From Pseudoflavonifractor capillosus (GTDB taxonomy: Bacteria > Bacillota > Clostridia > Oscillospirales > Oscillospiraceae), in assembly GCF_016899775.1 (NCBI RefSeq), contig NZ_JACJJE010000029.1:1-39118 (forward strand): a stretch of 39,118 bases of DNA, written 5' to 3'. The stretch's first letter is position 1, and every line of letters starts with the position of its first letter. Under the pieces are notes generated by a model, which ran no database searches, was not told the origin of the DNA, and saw nothing but the letters and a program-made list of their open reading frames with translations. Positions 7,241-15,323 of the stretch are shown here, piece after piece. The translations under genes and the position numbers were made by a program.

Positions 7241-8338
7241 ATGCAAAAAGAGGGCCAGGTGCGGATTCCCTCCGGCTGCGCGATTGTAGGCGCCATCGAC
7301 CGGGCGGGCGGACCCATCTGCGGAGAAGAGCTGATCCGGGCCATTGCGGTAATGCATGACCGGTCCAACGGCCTGGGAGGCGGCTTTGCAGGATATGGGA
7401 TCTATCCCCAGTACAAGGAGCTCTATGCCTTCCACCTGTTCTATGAGGACAGCAGTGCAAAGGAGGCATGCGAGCGGTTTCTGGAGCGCCATTTTGACAT
7501 TGTGAACCTGTCCAAAATCCCCACCAGGCCCCATCCAAGAGTGACCGACGCGCCCCTGATCTGGCGGTATTTTATGGCGCCCCTGCCCAACAAGCTGGAG
7601 CAGAGCCAGCTGGACGAGCGGGAGTATGTCCGCCGCTGCGTCACCCGGGTGAACACCCAGATGAAGGGGGCCCATGTGTTCTCCAGCGGGAAGAACATGG
7701 GGGTCTTTAAGGCGGTGGGCTACCCGGAGGACGTGGGGGAGTTCTACCGCCTGGAGGAGTACGAGGGGTACGCCTGGACCGCCCACGGCCGCTATCCCAC
7801 CAACACCCCCGGCTGGTGGGGGGGCGCCCACCCCTTCGCCCTGCTGGACTACTCGGTGGTGCACAACGGGGAGATCTCCTCCTATGACGCCAACCGGCGC
7901 TTCATTGAGATGTTCGGCTACCGCTGCACCCTTCTCACCGATACGGAGGTCATCACCTACATCATCGACTATCTGGTGCGGCAGCAGGGGCTCACCATGG
8001 AGGAGGCCTCCAATGTGATGGCCGCCCCCTTCTGGACCACCATCGCCCAGCAGTCCCCCCAGCGAAGGGAGCGGCTCACCTTTCTGCGGCAGGCCTTCTC
8101 CAGCCTGCTGCTCACCGGCCCCTTCTCCATCCTGGTGGGCTTTGACGGCGGCCTGATGGCCCTGAACGACCGGTTGAAACTGCGCTCCATGGTGGTGGGC
8201 GAGGCGGGCAGCCGGGTGTACATCTCCAGTGAGGAGAGCGCCATCCGGGCCGTCCAGCCCGACTTGGACCGGGTCTGGGCCCCAAAGGGCGGCGAGGCCG
8301 CCATCTTTACGGTAAAGGAGGGTGCGTTATGTCGCTGA
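7241..8338 (+). CDS. Class II glutamine amidotransferase, split glutamate synthase subunit
   Basis: Glutaminase domain as a separate 365-residue protein, corresponding to the N-terminal Ntn-hydrolase domain of large glutamate synthase (GlxB / archaeal-type GltB1). It would release ammonia from glutamine for the synthase core encoded next. The candidate nucleophile is Cys13 (SGCAIVG), so a 12-residue leader must be removed to expose it. Later family features include GRYPTN, HNGEISSYDANRRFIEMFG and LTDTEV. ATG at 7241 follows GAGGAG at 10 nt; the TTG at 7223 lies upstream of that site and is unlikely. Its stop overlaps the next start by 10 nt. The same three-gene set also occurs in N-methylglutamate synthase, so the acceptor could be 2-oxoglutarate with ammonia or with methylamine; sequence alone does not decide. 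Confidence 0.88.
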   Translation: MQKEGQVRIPSGCAIVGAIDRAGGPICGEELIRAIAVMHDRSNGLGGGFAGYGIYPQYKELYAFHLFYEDSSAKEACERFLERHFDIVNLSKIPTRPHPRVTDAPLIWRYFMAPLPNKLEQSQLDEREYVRRCVTRVNTQMKGAHVFSSGKNMGVFKAVGYPEDVGEFYRLEEYEGYAWTAHGRYPTNTPGWWGGAHPFALLDYSVVHNGEISSYDANRRFIEMFGYRCTLLTDTEVITYIIDYLVRQQGLTMEEASNVMAAPFWTTIAQQSPQRRERLTFLRQAFSSLLLTGPFSILVGFDGGLMALNDRLKLRSMVVGEAGSRVYISSEESAIRAVQPDLDRVWAPKGGEAAIFTVKEGALCR

Positions 8339-9837
8339 TGACGGCCTATGCCTCCCGCTTTGAGGTGCTGCGGGACACGGAGAAGTGCATCTCCTGCGGG
8401 CGCTGCGTTCAGGAGTGCGCCCACGGCGTGCACCAGTTTTACAAGGACACCAAAAAACTGACAGCGGATGAGAAGCGGTGCGTCAACTGTTACCGGTGCG
8501 TGGCCACCTGTCCCACCCAGGCGCTGAAGATCATCCAAAACCGGCAGGCCATCAATGCCAGCAGCAACTGGAGTGTCAACAACCGCCGGGAGATCTACCT
8601 CCAGGCGGAGAGCGGCGGGGTTCTCCTGTCCGGCATGGGGACGGTGAAGAACTACCCCCTCTACTGGGACAAGCTGCTGATCAACGCCGCCCAGGTGACC
8701 AACCCCTCCATCGACCCCCTGCGGGAGCCCATGGAGACCCGCACCTATCTGGGCCGCAGCGCGGTGGAGGTCCAGCGGGACGCGCGGGGGCAGCTGGTGA
8801 ATAACCTGCCGACCCATCTGACCCTGGAGACCCCCATCCTTTTTGCCGCCATGAGCTACGGGGCCATCAGCTACCCCTGCCATCAGGCCCTGGCCCAGGC
8901 GGCTACCCAGCTGGGCATCTTCTACAACACCGGCGAGGGCGGCCTCCACCGGGACCTGTACCAGTACGGTCCCCACACCATTGTCCAGGTGGCCTCCGGC
9001 CGCTTCGGCGTCCACCGCCAGTACCTGGAGACCGGCGCCGCGGTGGAGATCAAGATCGGCCAGGGGGCCAAGCCGGGCATCGGCGGCCATCTGGCGGGAG
9101 CCAAGAACATCGGGGACATCTCCAAGACCCGCATGATCCCCGAGGGCACCGACGCCATCTCCCCCGCCCCCCACCACGACATCTACTCCATTGAGGACCT
9201 GCGGCAGCTGGTGTTCTCCCTGAAGGAGGCCACCAACTACGAAAAGCCCATTCTGGTGAAAATCGCCGCCGTCCACAATGTGGCCGCCATCGCCAGCGGC
9301 ATCGCCCGCTCCGGCGCGGATATTATCGTCATCGACGGCCTCCGGGCGGGCACCGGCGCCGCCCCCACCCAGACGCGGGACAATGTGGGCATCCCCATCG
9401 AGCTGGCCCTGGCGGCGGTGGACAGCCGCCTGCGGGAGGAGGGCATCCGCAACCACGTGGGCCTGGTGGCCAGCGGCACCATCCGCAACAGCGCCGACAT
9501 CGTCAAGGCCATCGCCCTGGGAGCCGACGCGGTGGCCATCGGCACCGCAGCCCTTATCGCCATGGGCTGCCACATGTGCCACAGCTGCCACACCGGCAAC
9601 TGCAGCTGGGGCATCTGCACCCAGCGGCCGGAGCTCACCCGCCGCCTGAACCCGGAGGAGGCCCGGGACCGGCTGGTAAATCTGATCACCGGCTGGACCC
9701 ATGAGATCAAGGAGATCATGGGCGGCATGGGCATCAACTCCATCGAGACCCTGCGGGGCAACCGGATGATGCTCCGGGGCGTGGGTCTCACCGACGCGGA
9801 GCTGCGCATTCTGGGCGTCCAGCACGCGGGAGAATAA
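8329..9837 (+). CDS. Glutamate synthase-like Fe-S/FMN core subunit
   Basis: Synthase core of the split enzyme (GltB2/GlxD type), 502 residues. Two 4Fe-4S motifs open the protein: C20xxC23xxC26xxxC30 (without the usual following Pro) and C51xxC54xxC57xxxC61P. An FMN-binding TIM-barrel domain follows, with GGHLAGAKN, IDGLRAGTGAAPTQ and LVASGTIRNSADIVKAIALGADAVAIGTA. The 3Fe-4S motif C-x5-C-x4-C lies in GCHMCHSCHTGNCSWG, which carries additional Cys residues. This domain condenses ammonia with 2-oxoglutarate in the glutamate synthase family. The fused ferredoxin-like head suggests that electrons arrive from ferredoxin or another small carrier. No NADPH-dependent GltD gene is adjacent. ATG at 8329 overlaps the amidotransferase stop, implying coupling. 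Confidence 0.9.
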   Translation: MSLMTAYASRFEVLRDTEKCISCGRCVQECAHGVHQFYKDTKKLTADEKRCVNCYRCVATCPTQALKIIQNRQAINASSNWSVNNRREIYLQAESGGVLLSGMGTVKNYPLYWDKLLINAAQVTNPSIDPLREPMETRTYLGRSAVEVQRDARGQLVNNLPTHLTLETPILFAAMSYGAISYPCHQALAQAATQLGIFYNTGEGGLHRDLYQYGPHTIVQVASGRFGVHRQYLETGAAVEIKIGQGAKPGIGGHLAGAKNIGDISKTRMIPEGTDAISPAPHHDIYSIEDLRQLVFSLKEATNYEKPILVKIAAVHNVAAIASGIARSGADIIVIDGLRAGTGAAPTQTRDNVGIPIELALAAVDSRLREEGIRNHVGLVASGTIRNSADIVKAIALGADAVAIGTAALIAMGCHMCHSCHTGNCSWGICTQRPELTRRLNPEEARDRLVNLITGWTHEIKEIMGGMGINSIETLRGNRMMLRGVGLTDAELRILGVQHAGE

Positions 9838-9849
9838 GGGGGAACTTTT

Positions 9850-10572
9850 GTGAACATCAACGCGCAGAATTTGGACTACTACCAGCTGAATCAGGCCATC
9901 CGCCAGGCGGAGGGACCGGTGGTCATTGACCACTGCCTGGGCCAGCGTTTTATCGGAACGGCTCTGGGGGCGGGCCGGTCCCTGACCATCCACGGAGTGC
10001 CGGGCAACGCCATGGGGGCCTATTTGGACGGAGGTTCCATCGAGGTGTTCGGCGACGTGCAGGAGGCCACCGGCGACACCATGAACGCGGGGACCATCGT
10101 GGTCCACGGCAGCGCCGGGGACGCCACCGGCTACTCCATGCGGGGCGGCGTCATTCTCATTGAGGGGGATGTGGGCTACCGGGCGGGCATCCATATGAAA
10201 TCCTACGGCTCCAAGGTTCCCGTCCTCATTGTAGGCGGCGCGGCCGGCAGCTTTCTTGGGGAGTACCAGGCCGGGGGCCTGATTCTGGTCCTGGGGCTGG
10301 GTCATGAGGACCGCGCCCCCTATAACTACTTCTGCGGCACGGGGATGCACGGGGGGAAGATCGTCGTCCGCTCCGACTATATCCCGGAGAACCTGCCCGA
10401 CCAGGTGGTCCCCCATGACCTGGACCAGGCGGGCCTGGAGGAGATCATGCCCTATCTGGGGCGGTACTGCTCCACCTTTGGCGTGCCCATGGAGCGCATC
10501 CTGCCCCACCGGTTCTACGCCCTCACCCCCAACACCGCCAGCCCCTACAAGCGGCTGTATGCCATGAACTGA
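9850..10572 (+). CDS. GXGXG-domain subunit of split glutamate synthase
   Basis: C-terminal beta-helix (GXGXG) domain of glutamate synthase as a separate 240-residue protein (GlxC/GltB3 type). Repeated Gly-rich turns run through the first 170 residues, for example GNAMGAYLDGGSIEVFGDVQEATG, NAGTIVVHGSAGDATGYSMRGG and GEYQAGGLILVLGLG. In intact GltB this domain is structural and holds the tunnel geometry between the two catalytic domains. It starts at GTG 9850, 12 nt after the previous stop, preceded by an AAGGGGGAA ribosome binding site. It is the last gene of the operon, with a bidirectional terminator right behind it. Confidence 0.88.
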   Translation: MNINAQNLDYYQLNQAIRQAEGPVVIDHCLGQRFIGTALGAGRSLTIHGVPGNAMGAYLDGGSIEVFGDVQEATGDTMNAGTIVVHGSAGDATGYSMRGGVILIEGDVGYRAGIHMKSYGSKVPVLIVGGAAGSFLGEYQAGGLILVLGLGHEDRAPYNYFCGTGMHGGKIVVRSDYIPENLPDQVVPHDLDQAGLEEIMPYLGRYCSTFGVPMERILPHRFYALTPNTASPYKRLYAMN

Positions 10573-10577
10573 ATATG

Positions 10578-10607
10578 AAAAAGAGGCGGCCTTGGCCGCC
10601 TCTTTTT
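10578..10607. terminator. Bidirectional terminator between convergent genes
   Basis: A 14-bp stem (10578-10591 with 10594-10607) has a 2-nt loop, with A5 at one foot and T5 at the other. It serves the glutamate synthase-like operon on the plus strand and overlaps the stop codon of the convergent acetyltransferase gene. Confidence 0.85.
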
Positions 10608-11067
10608 ACTGCTTCCGCTCCAGCACTATCTCCACGTGGGGAATGCCGTCCTCCAGAAACTCCGGGGCCTCCGTACGGCGGAAGCCCAGCTTCTCATAAA
10701 AGCCCTGGGCGTAGGACTGGGCCTCCAGGCGGATGCGCCGGGCGCCGGTTTTTTCCCAGGCGGCCCGGATGCCCCGCTCCATCAGCGCCCGGCCCAGGCC
10801 GGTCCCCCGGTTCACTGTGAGTACCCGGCCGATCTGGGCGGTTCCGTTCTCCGGCTCCAGAATCCGCAGGCAGGCCTGAATTGCTCCTCCGCCGTCCCGG
10901 GCAAACACGTGCCAGGCCCGGCGGTCCAGACCGTCCGCCTCCTGGTAGGGACAGCGCTGCTCCACCACAAAGACGGCGGTGCGCACCGCCAGCAGGTCAT
11001 AGAGCTCGTCCCGGGTGAGCTCGTCCCAGTGCTTGACAAACCAATCTATGGAAGCTCCCTCCCTCAT
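10606..11067 (-). CDS. elaA: ElaA-type GNAT acetyltransferase
   Basis: Predicted GCN5-related N-acetyltransferase, 153 residues, closely following the ElaA pattern. LYDLLAVRTAVFVVEQRCPYQEADGLD matches the family's N-terminal signature. The acetyl-CoA segment (IGRVLTVNRGTGLGRALM) fits V-x4-RG-x-G-x-G, then LEAQSYAQGFYEKLGF and EDGIPHVEI. The physiological substrate of ElaA proteins is unknown. The ATG at 11067 gives the longest form. A very good GGGAGGGAG lies inside the first codons, ahead of the family-typical start position, which here is an ATA codon. It is 4 nt behind the TRIC-type gene, so the two probably share a transcript. Cytoplasmic. Confidence 0.88.
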   Translation of the reverse strand: MREGASIDWFVKHWDELTRDELYDLLAVRTAVFVVEQRCPYQEADGLDRRAWHVFARDGGGAIQACLRILEPENGTAQIGRVLTVNRGTGLGRALMERGIRAAWEKTGARRIRLEAQSYAQGFYEKLGFRRTEAPEFLEDGIPHVEIVLERKQ

Positions 11068-11071
11068 GCTT

Positions 11072-11710
11072 TTATACCTTGGACCGGGGCAGATTCCACC
11101 GGAAGTGGGCGGCCAGCCCCCGGATGAGCACCACCACTGTCAGTCCCAGGAGCATGGCGGCCATGCTCCCCAGCCGGGACCACAGCCCGGCGCAAAGAAT
11201 CGCCCCGGCCAGAGAGGCGGAGGCGTATACATGCTTGACGAAGATGTACGGGGTATCCCCTGCCAACTGGTCCCGCAGGACTCCGCCTCCCACGCCGGTG
11301 ACCACCGCCACAAACACCAGCAGGAACAGAGTGGGCTCCGCCACCGCCTCATAGGCGATTTGGACCCCCACCACCGTGAAAACCCCCAGGCCCAGGGCGT
11401 CCATCCAAAACAGCAGGTGGTTGAACAGGGCGGGCTTGTACATGAGCAGCCGCCGCACCCGTCCCAGAAAAAAGACGGCGGACACAGCCAGAGCCACCAG
11501 GGCGCTGGTGGGGTCCTGAAAAGCCATGGGGGGTGTCAGCCCCAAAATCAGGTCCCGGATCACCCCGCCGCCCACGGCGGTGACCAGCCCCAGAATACAC
11601 ACCCCAAACAGGTCCATCCCCTTTTTCAGGCCCGTGAGGGCCCCCGAGGCGGCAAAGGCCACGGTCCCGATGAGATTGACAATCCAAATAAACGGTTCGA
11701 TGGCAGACAC
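11072..11710 (-). CDS. TRIC-type (UPF0126/YicG) membrane cation channel
   Basis: Integral membrane protein, 212 residues, with about seven hydrophobic helices. It consists of two homologous three-helix repeats, each carrying the family signature: TAVGGGVIRDLILG near residue 50 and TGVGGGVLRDQLAGDTP near residue 140. The second is followed by YIFVKHVYASASLAG. Bacterial and archaeal members related to eukaryotic TRIC channels form trimeric monovalent-cation channels; specificity here is untested. The assigned start is GTG at 11710, but GGAG abuts it directly. The sequence GGAGGTG-TCTGCC-ATC also positions a rare ATC start three codons in. It is first in a two-gene unit with the acetyltransferase. 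Confidence 0.88.
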   Translation of the reverse strand: MSAIEPFIWIVNLIGTVAFAASGALTGLKKGMDLFGVCILGLVTAVGGGVIRDLILGLTPPMAFQDPTSALVALAVSAVFFLGRVRRLLMYKPALFNHLLFWMDALGLGVFTVVGVQIAYEAVAEPTLFLLVFVAVVTGVGGGVLRDQLAGDTPYIFVKHVYASASLAGAILCAGLWSRLGSMAAMLLGLTVVVLIRGLAAHFRWNLPRSKV

Positions 11711-11797
11711 CTCCAGACAATGCGGTTTCCATGACAGTGCTGCTCCAGTGTATCGGATTTTGTCCCAAAAGGCAAGCGATACTTCCCGTCCCGGCGG

Positions 11798-12484
11798 TTA
11801 CAGGCCGGGTTCCGCCAGCCCCATCACGTCCATGCTGTGGCGCATGTGGATGGCCATGGCGTGCTCCGCCCCCTCGCCGTCCCGCTTTTTCAGGAACTCC
11901 AGCAGCAGGGCATGGTCTCGAAGGGTGTCCTCCGCCAGCTGTTCTCGATGCTCCCCCCGCTCCACGGCGGTGGAGACCGCCTGGTGGATGATGGGCAGCA
12001 GCCGGAGCAGAAACTCATTGTGAGCCGCCCGGACGATGGCGGTATGGAAGGCCTGGTCCGCCTGGGTGCGGTCCCGGCCCGCCCGGATGCACCGCTCCAC
12101 CGCCGCCCCCTTCTCCAGAATGTCGGAGAGCTCCTCCGGGGCGGCCCGGCGGCAGGCCAGGGCGGCGCAGCGGGGCTCGAACATGGAGCGCAGCTCAAAC
12201 AGGTCCCGCAGCTGTCCCCGGACCTGTTCCAGGCTGGAGAAGCCGAAGTCGCCGATCTCTTCCACCTGCTGGGAGACAAAGGTGCCCCGGCCCCGGCGCA
12301 CCTCCAGCACCCCCCGGTCCGCCAGGGTGCGGATGGCCTCCCGGAGGGTGGCCCGGCTCACCCCCAGCTGCTGGGCCAGCTCCAGTTCGTTGGGCAGCTT
12401 TTCTCCGGGCGGAAAATGCTGCTCCACCACAATGGTGGTGTACAGACGGTCCGCCGTCTGCTGAGACAAGTTTTGTCTGGACAT
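11798..12484 (-). CDS. GntR/FadR-family transcriptional regulator (FCD domain)
   Basis: Transcriptional regulator, 228 residues. The winged HTH of GntR type covers about 8-72 ([46 protein letters not shown]). An all-helical FCD effector domain covers about 85-215, with likely metal-binding Asp/His residues ([26 protein letters not shown]). FCD proteins usually sense organic acids. ATG at 12484 follows AAGGAG; the longer frame runs into repeat sequence and is unlikely. It is divergent from ilvD across 641 nt, and a palindrome just after the ilvD promoter (13036-13051) is a candidate operator for it. This target is an inference from position. Confidence 0.9.
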   Translation of the reverse strand: MSRQNLSQQTADRLYTTIVVEQHFPPGEKLPNELELAQQLGVSRATLREAIRTLADRGVLEVRRGRGTFVSQQVEEIGDFGFSSLEQVRGQLRDLFELRSMFEPRCAALACRRAAPEELSDILEKGAAVERCIRAGRDRTQADQAFHTAIVRAAHNEFLLRLLPIIHQAVSTAVERGEHREQLAEDTLRDHALLLEFLKKRDGEGAEHAMAIHMRHSMDVMGLAEPGL

Positions 12485-12551
12485 AGGGATTCTCCTTCTT
12501 TTTTCCACATGGGAGGAATGTTTTGTGGATTGTTTTTGGGGGATGAGATGT

Positions 12552-12610
12552 GCGGGGAATTTCGCCGCCTGCGGGCGGCGACCTACTTTGTCCATGGCGG
12601 CAAAGTAGGC
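12552..12610. repeat. Composite double-hairpin repeat, copy 1
   Basis: TTTCGCCGCCTGCGGGCGGCG is followed by a second stem with arms CCTACTTTG and CAAAGTAGG, then AAAACGCCACCGGGG. A related arrangement occurs at 35508-35575 with a different second stem (GGTTTCTT/AAGAAACC), so the order of parts is kept while stem sequence changes with compensation. Confidence 0.55.
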
Positions 12611-12846
12611 AAAACGCCACCGGGGACGGCTCCAAATGAGCACTTCGTGCTCATAGTCGCCTTTCCCCGGACCCCATTACGGGGGACGCGTACCTGTCAG
12701 GTTTTGCAATGTTTCCGGCGCGCAAAATCTGAGTGGCTTTCCGCAGTTCAATCCGGCCCACTGGGCCTGGGTATACAAAAATTTTAACTGCTGTGCTTTC
12801 AGAACTGCGCCTGACTTTGTCGAGCCAACACTCCTGGTGCGTATCC

Positions 12847-12930
12847 CGGCGGGAGCCCCAAGGGGCTCCCCTACGCAAGACTGAAGCCGTCCTACTCTTG
12901 TCGTAGGGGAGGGGCTTGCCCCTCCCGCCG
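12847..12930. repeat. Inverted pair of GTAGGG-type palindromic repeats
   Basis: One copy in reverse (12847-12875) and one forward (12902-12930). Both have the form CGTAGGGGAG, loop, CTCCCGCCG. The paired inner bases differ between copies (CCCC/GGGG versus GGGC/GCCC) but stay complementary, as in the other copies of this family. Confidence 0.75.
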
Positions 12931-12985
12931 TCCATCGGAGCCGTCCCCGACGGCGGAACTCCCCCGGAAAGTACATCCACGCCTC

Positions 12986-13014
12986 TTGACATTCTCGCCT
13001 CTATCTTATACTAT
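12986..13014 (+). promoter_or_regulatory. Sigma-A promoter of ilvD
   Basis: TTGACA (12986-12991) is followed by overlapping -10 candidates: TATACT (13007-13012, 15-nt spacer) and TACTAT (13009-13014, 17-nt spacer). The expected start of transcription is near 13020, just before the 13036-13051 palindrome. Confidence 0.7.
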
Positions 13015-13035
13015 ATAGTCAGACAATGCAATAGA

Positions 13036-13051
13036 AATCAGACAACTGATT
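13036..13051 (+). promoter_or_regulatory. Candidate operator downstream of the ilvD promoter
   Basis: Perfect dyad AATCAG-ACAA-CTGATT. The half-site TCAGACAA is also present once more at 13019-13026 in the start region. A dyad here would let a repressor block ilvD initiation. The divergent FadR-type protein is the obvious candidate by position only. Confidence 0.5.
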
Positions 13052-13125
13052 GAAATGCAAATTTCTGCCCCAAGGGGTGCGGATAAAAATTCCCAAAAGA
13101 AAACTTTGTGAGGAGGTCAATTCCC

Positions 13126-14787
13126 ATGCGCAGTGATGTCATCAAGAAGGGGGCCCCCGCCGCCCCCAACCGCTCTCTGCTCTATGCCCTGGGCTACACC
13201 AAGGAGGAGCTGGAGCGTCCCCTCATCGGCGTAGTCTGTTCCTACAATGAGATCGTCCCCGGCCACATGAACCTGGACAAGATTGCCGAGGCTGTCAAGG
13301 CCGGAGTCCGTGCCGCCGGCGGCACCCCGGTGGAGTTCCCCGCCATCGCCGTGTGCGACGGCATCGCCATGGGCCATGTGGGCATGAAGTACTCCCTGGT
13401 CACCCGGGACCTGATCGCCGACTCCACCGAGGCCATGGCCATGGCCCACCAGTTTGACGGCCTGGTGATGATCCCTAACTGCGACAAGAATGTGCCCGGC
13501 CTGCTCATGGCCGCCGCCCGGGTGAACATCCCCACCATCTTTGTCTCCGGCGGACCCATGATGGCGGGCACCATGAACGACGGCCGCCGCACCTGCCTCT
13601 CCCACATGTTTGAGGCGGTGGGCTCCTACTACGCCGGCAAGCTGGACGAGGCGGGCCTGGAGGAGTACGAGAACAACGCCTGCCCCACCTGCGGCTCCTG
13701 CTCCGGCATGTACACTGCCAACTCCATGAACTGCCTCACCGAGGCCATCGGCATGGGTTTACGGGGCAACGGCACCATCCCCGCTGTGTGGTCCGCCCGG
13801 CTCCGTCTGGCCAAGCACGCGGGCATGCAGATCATGGAACTGGTGGAGAAGAACATCCGCCCCCGGGACATTATGACCGAGGCCGCCTTCCACAATGCGG
13901 AGACGGTGGACATGGCCCTGGGCTGCTCCACCAACACCATGCTCCACCTGCCCGCCATCGCCCACGAGTGCGGCATCGAGCTGTCCTTCGACATGGCCAA
14001 TGAGATCTCCCTGAAAACACCCAACCTGTGTCACCTGGCCCCGGCGGGAGATACCTACATGGAGGACCTGGAGCGGGCCGGCGGCGTGTACGCCGTTATG
14101 GCCGAACTGGCGGAGGCCGGTCTGCTGGATACCAGCCTGATGACCTGCACCGGCAAGACGGTGGCCGAGAATCTGGAGGGGGTGGTCAACCGAAACCCCG
14201 AGATCATCCGCCCCATCGACAATCCCTACTCCAAGACCGGCGGCATTGCGGTGCTCAAGGGCAACCTGGCCCCCGACGGCTGCGTGGTGAAGCAGTCCGC
14301 CGTGGCCCCCGAGATGATGGTCCACGAGGGCCCCGCCCGGGTGTTCGACTGTGAGGACGACGCCATCCAGGCCATCTACGCTGGCAAGATTGTGGCGGGC
14401 GACGTGGTGGTCATCCGCTATGAGGGACCCAAGGGCGGCCCCGGCATGCGGGAGATGCTCAACCCCACCTCCGCCATCGCGGGCATGGGGCTGGACAAGG
14501 ACGTGGCCCTCATCACCGACGGCCGCTTCTCCGGCGCCACCCGGGGGGCCTCCATCGGCCATGTGTCCCCCGAGGCGGCCTCCGGCGGCCCCATCGGCCT
14601 GGTGGAGGAGGGCGACCTGATCGCCATCGACATCCCCAACCACTCCATCACCCTGAAAGTGTCCGACGAGGAGCTGGCCGCCCGCCGCGCCAAGTGGGTC
14701 TGCCCGGAGCCCAGGATCAAGACCGGCTATCTGGCCCGGTACGCCAAAATGGTATCCTCCGCCGACCGCGGCGCCATCCTGGAGTAA
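13126..14787 (+). CDS. ilvD: Dihydroxy-acid dehydratase
   Basis: Converts 2,3-dihydroxy-isovalerate and 2,3-dihydroxy-3-methylvalerate to the keto acids that precede valine and isoleucine; cytoplasmic Fe-S enzyme, 553 residues, normal length. The ILVD/EDD signature CDKNVPG lies at 119-125, with candidate cluster Cys at about 38, 119 and 192 ([20 protein letters not shown]). The C-terminal signature [20 protein letters not shown] is followed by the expected [13 protein letters not shown] at 13126 follows AGGAGGT; an earlier in-frame start precedes the ribosome binding site. No other ilv gene is adjacent, so it is a stand-alone transcription unit. Sugar-acid dehydratases share the fold, but the N-terminal sequence fits IlvD. 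Confidence 0.96.
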   Translation: MRSDVIKKGAPAAPNRSLLYALGYTKEELERPLIGVVCSYNEIVPGHMNLDKIAEAVKAGVRAAGGTPVEFPAIAVCDGIAMGHVGMKYSLVTRDLIADSTEAMAMAHQFDGLVMIPNCDKNVPGLLMAAARVNIPTIFVSGGPMMAGTMNDGRRTCLSHMFEAVGSYYAGKLDEAGLEEYENNACPTCGSCSGMYTANSMNCLTEAIGMGLRGNGTIPAVWSARLRLAKHAGMQIMELVEKNIRPRDIMTEAAFHNAETVDMALGCSTNTMLHLPAIAHECGIELSFDMANEISLKTPNLCHLAPAGDTYMEDLERAGGVYAVMAELAEAGLLDTSLMTCTGKTVAENLEGVVNRNPEIIRPIDNPYSKTGGIAVLKGNLAPDGCVVKQSAVAPEMMVHEGPARVFDCEDDAIQAIYAGKIVAGDVVVIRYEGPKGGPGMREMLNPTSAIAGMGLDKDVALITDGRFSGATRGASIGHVSPEAASGGPIGLVEEGDLIAIDIPNHSITLKVSDEELAARRAKWVCPEPRIKTGYLARYAKMVSSADRGAILE

Positions 14788-14885
14788 CTTACTTTCTTTG
14801 AAAAAGAAAGTAAGCAAAGAAATTTTATGCGAAGCTTTCGCTTCGCCTCTGTGTTTGAAGGGACAGGTCCCAGACCTGTCCCTTC
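14788..14885. repeat. Triple-hairpin intergenic module, copy 1
   Basis: Three consecutive stems: CTTACTTTCTTT/AAAGAAAGTAAG (14788-14814), GCGAAG/CTTCGC (14829-14846) and GAAGGGACAGGTC/GACCTGTCCCTTC (14857-14885). GCAAAGAAATTTT lies between the first two. It begins immediately after the ilvD stop and probably ends that transcript. The same module occurs at 24817-24911, where stem-1 changes are matched on both arms. Confidence 0.8.
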
Positions 14886-15040
14886 AATTTGTCGAAAAAC
14901 TGCGCAGAATAAAATCCGCCTGAGTTAGGACGGGGAAGCTCGAGGGGGCAGCCGCCCGCCTCGAATAAGATCAAATGCCCCGGAAGGCTTGCTGTGCAAG
15001 GCTTCCGACAAGCGAAGCTAGGACTTTTCCGACAGCCTGA

Positions 15041-15067
15041 GGACAGGTCCCAGACCTGTCCCTTTTT
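15041..15067 (+). terminator. Extra copy of the ACAGGT hairpin with T-run
   Basis: GGACAGGTC/GACCTGTCC around CCA, followed by CTTTTTT. It is the third stem of the module at 14788-14885 occurring alone. Confidence 0.6.
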
Positions 15068-15249
15068 TCCTCGCGGCTGTCTCCATGCGCGTGGGCGCAC
15101 TGTGTATTTACGGCTCTCACTTTCAATAAAAAGGGGCTGGATGTTTTCAGAAAGGGAAGAGGCGGGCGTCCTTCGGCGCACGAAGGTAAAGGGAATGGTC
15201 TTGATATAGAGGCTGGGCAGAAAAAATTTCCCCCAGCGTTTGAAAAATG

Positions 15250-15258
15250 TGCTAAAAT
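15250..15258 (+). promoter_or_regulatory. Possible extended -10 promoter for symporter/kinase/regulator operon
   Basis: TGCTAAAAT matches the extended -10 pattern (TGnTAtAAT), 66 nt before the symporter start. I see no clear -35 hexamer. No sigma-54 element is visible here, so expression of the sensing genes is probably independent of the activator they encode. Confidence 0.35.
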
Positions 15259-15323
15259 TGTGGTGCGTTTTCCCGCTCTGTGAATAGGAAGCGCTTCTGT
15301 ACCAAGGATGGAGGCTCAATGGG

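Larger units (their letters stand above)
12485..12985. other. Intergenic region rich in palindromes
   Basis: There is no credible gene here. Near the regulator lies a composite double-hairpin repeat (12552-12610). Further on are an inverted pair of GTAGGG-type palindromes (12847-12875 and 12902-12930). The sequence between them shows no further structure I can name. Confidence 0.6.
14886..15323. other. Intergenic region between ilvD and the symporter
   Basis: No gene is visible. It holds an imperfect stem around 14982-15005, another copy of the ACAGGT stem with T-run (15041-15067), and an extended -10 promoter candidate (15250-15258). Confidence 0.5.

Noticed and set aside
7969-10509. 846-codon minus-strand open frame opposite the glutamate synthase-like genes
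   Set aside because: Antisense shadow with no domain motif; the plus-strand genes carry complete Fe-S and FMN signatures.
12986-13125. T-box or attenuator leader for ilvD
   Set aside because: The leader is only about 105 nt, with no T-box consensus sequence, no specifier-loop-like structure and no terminator hairpin before the start codon.
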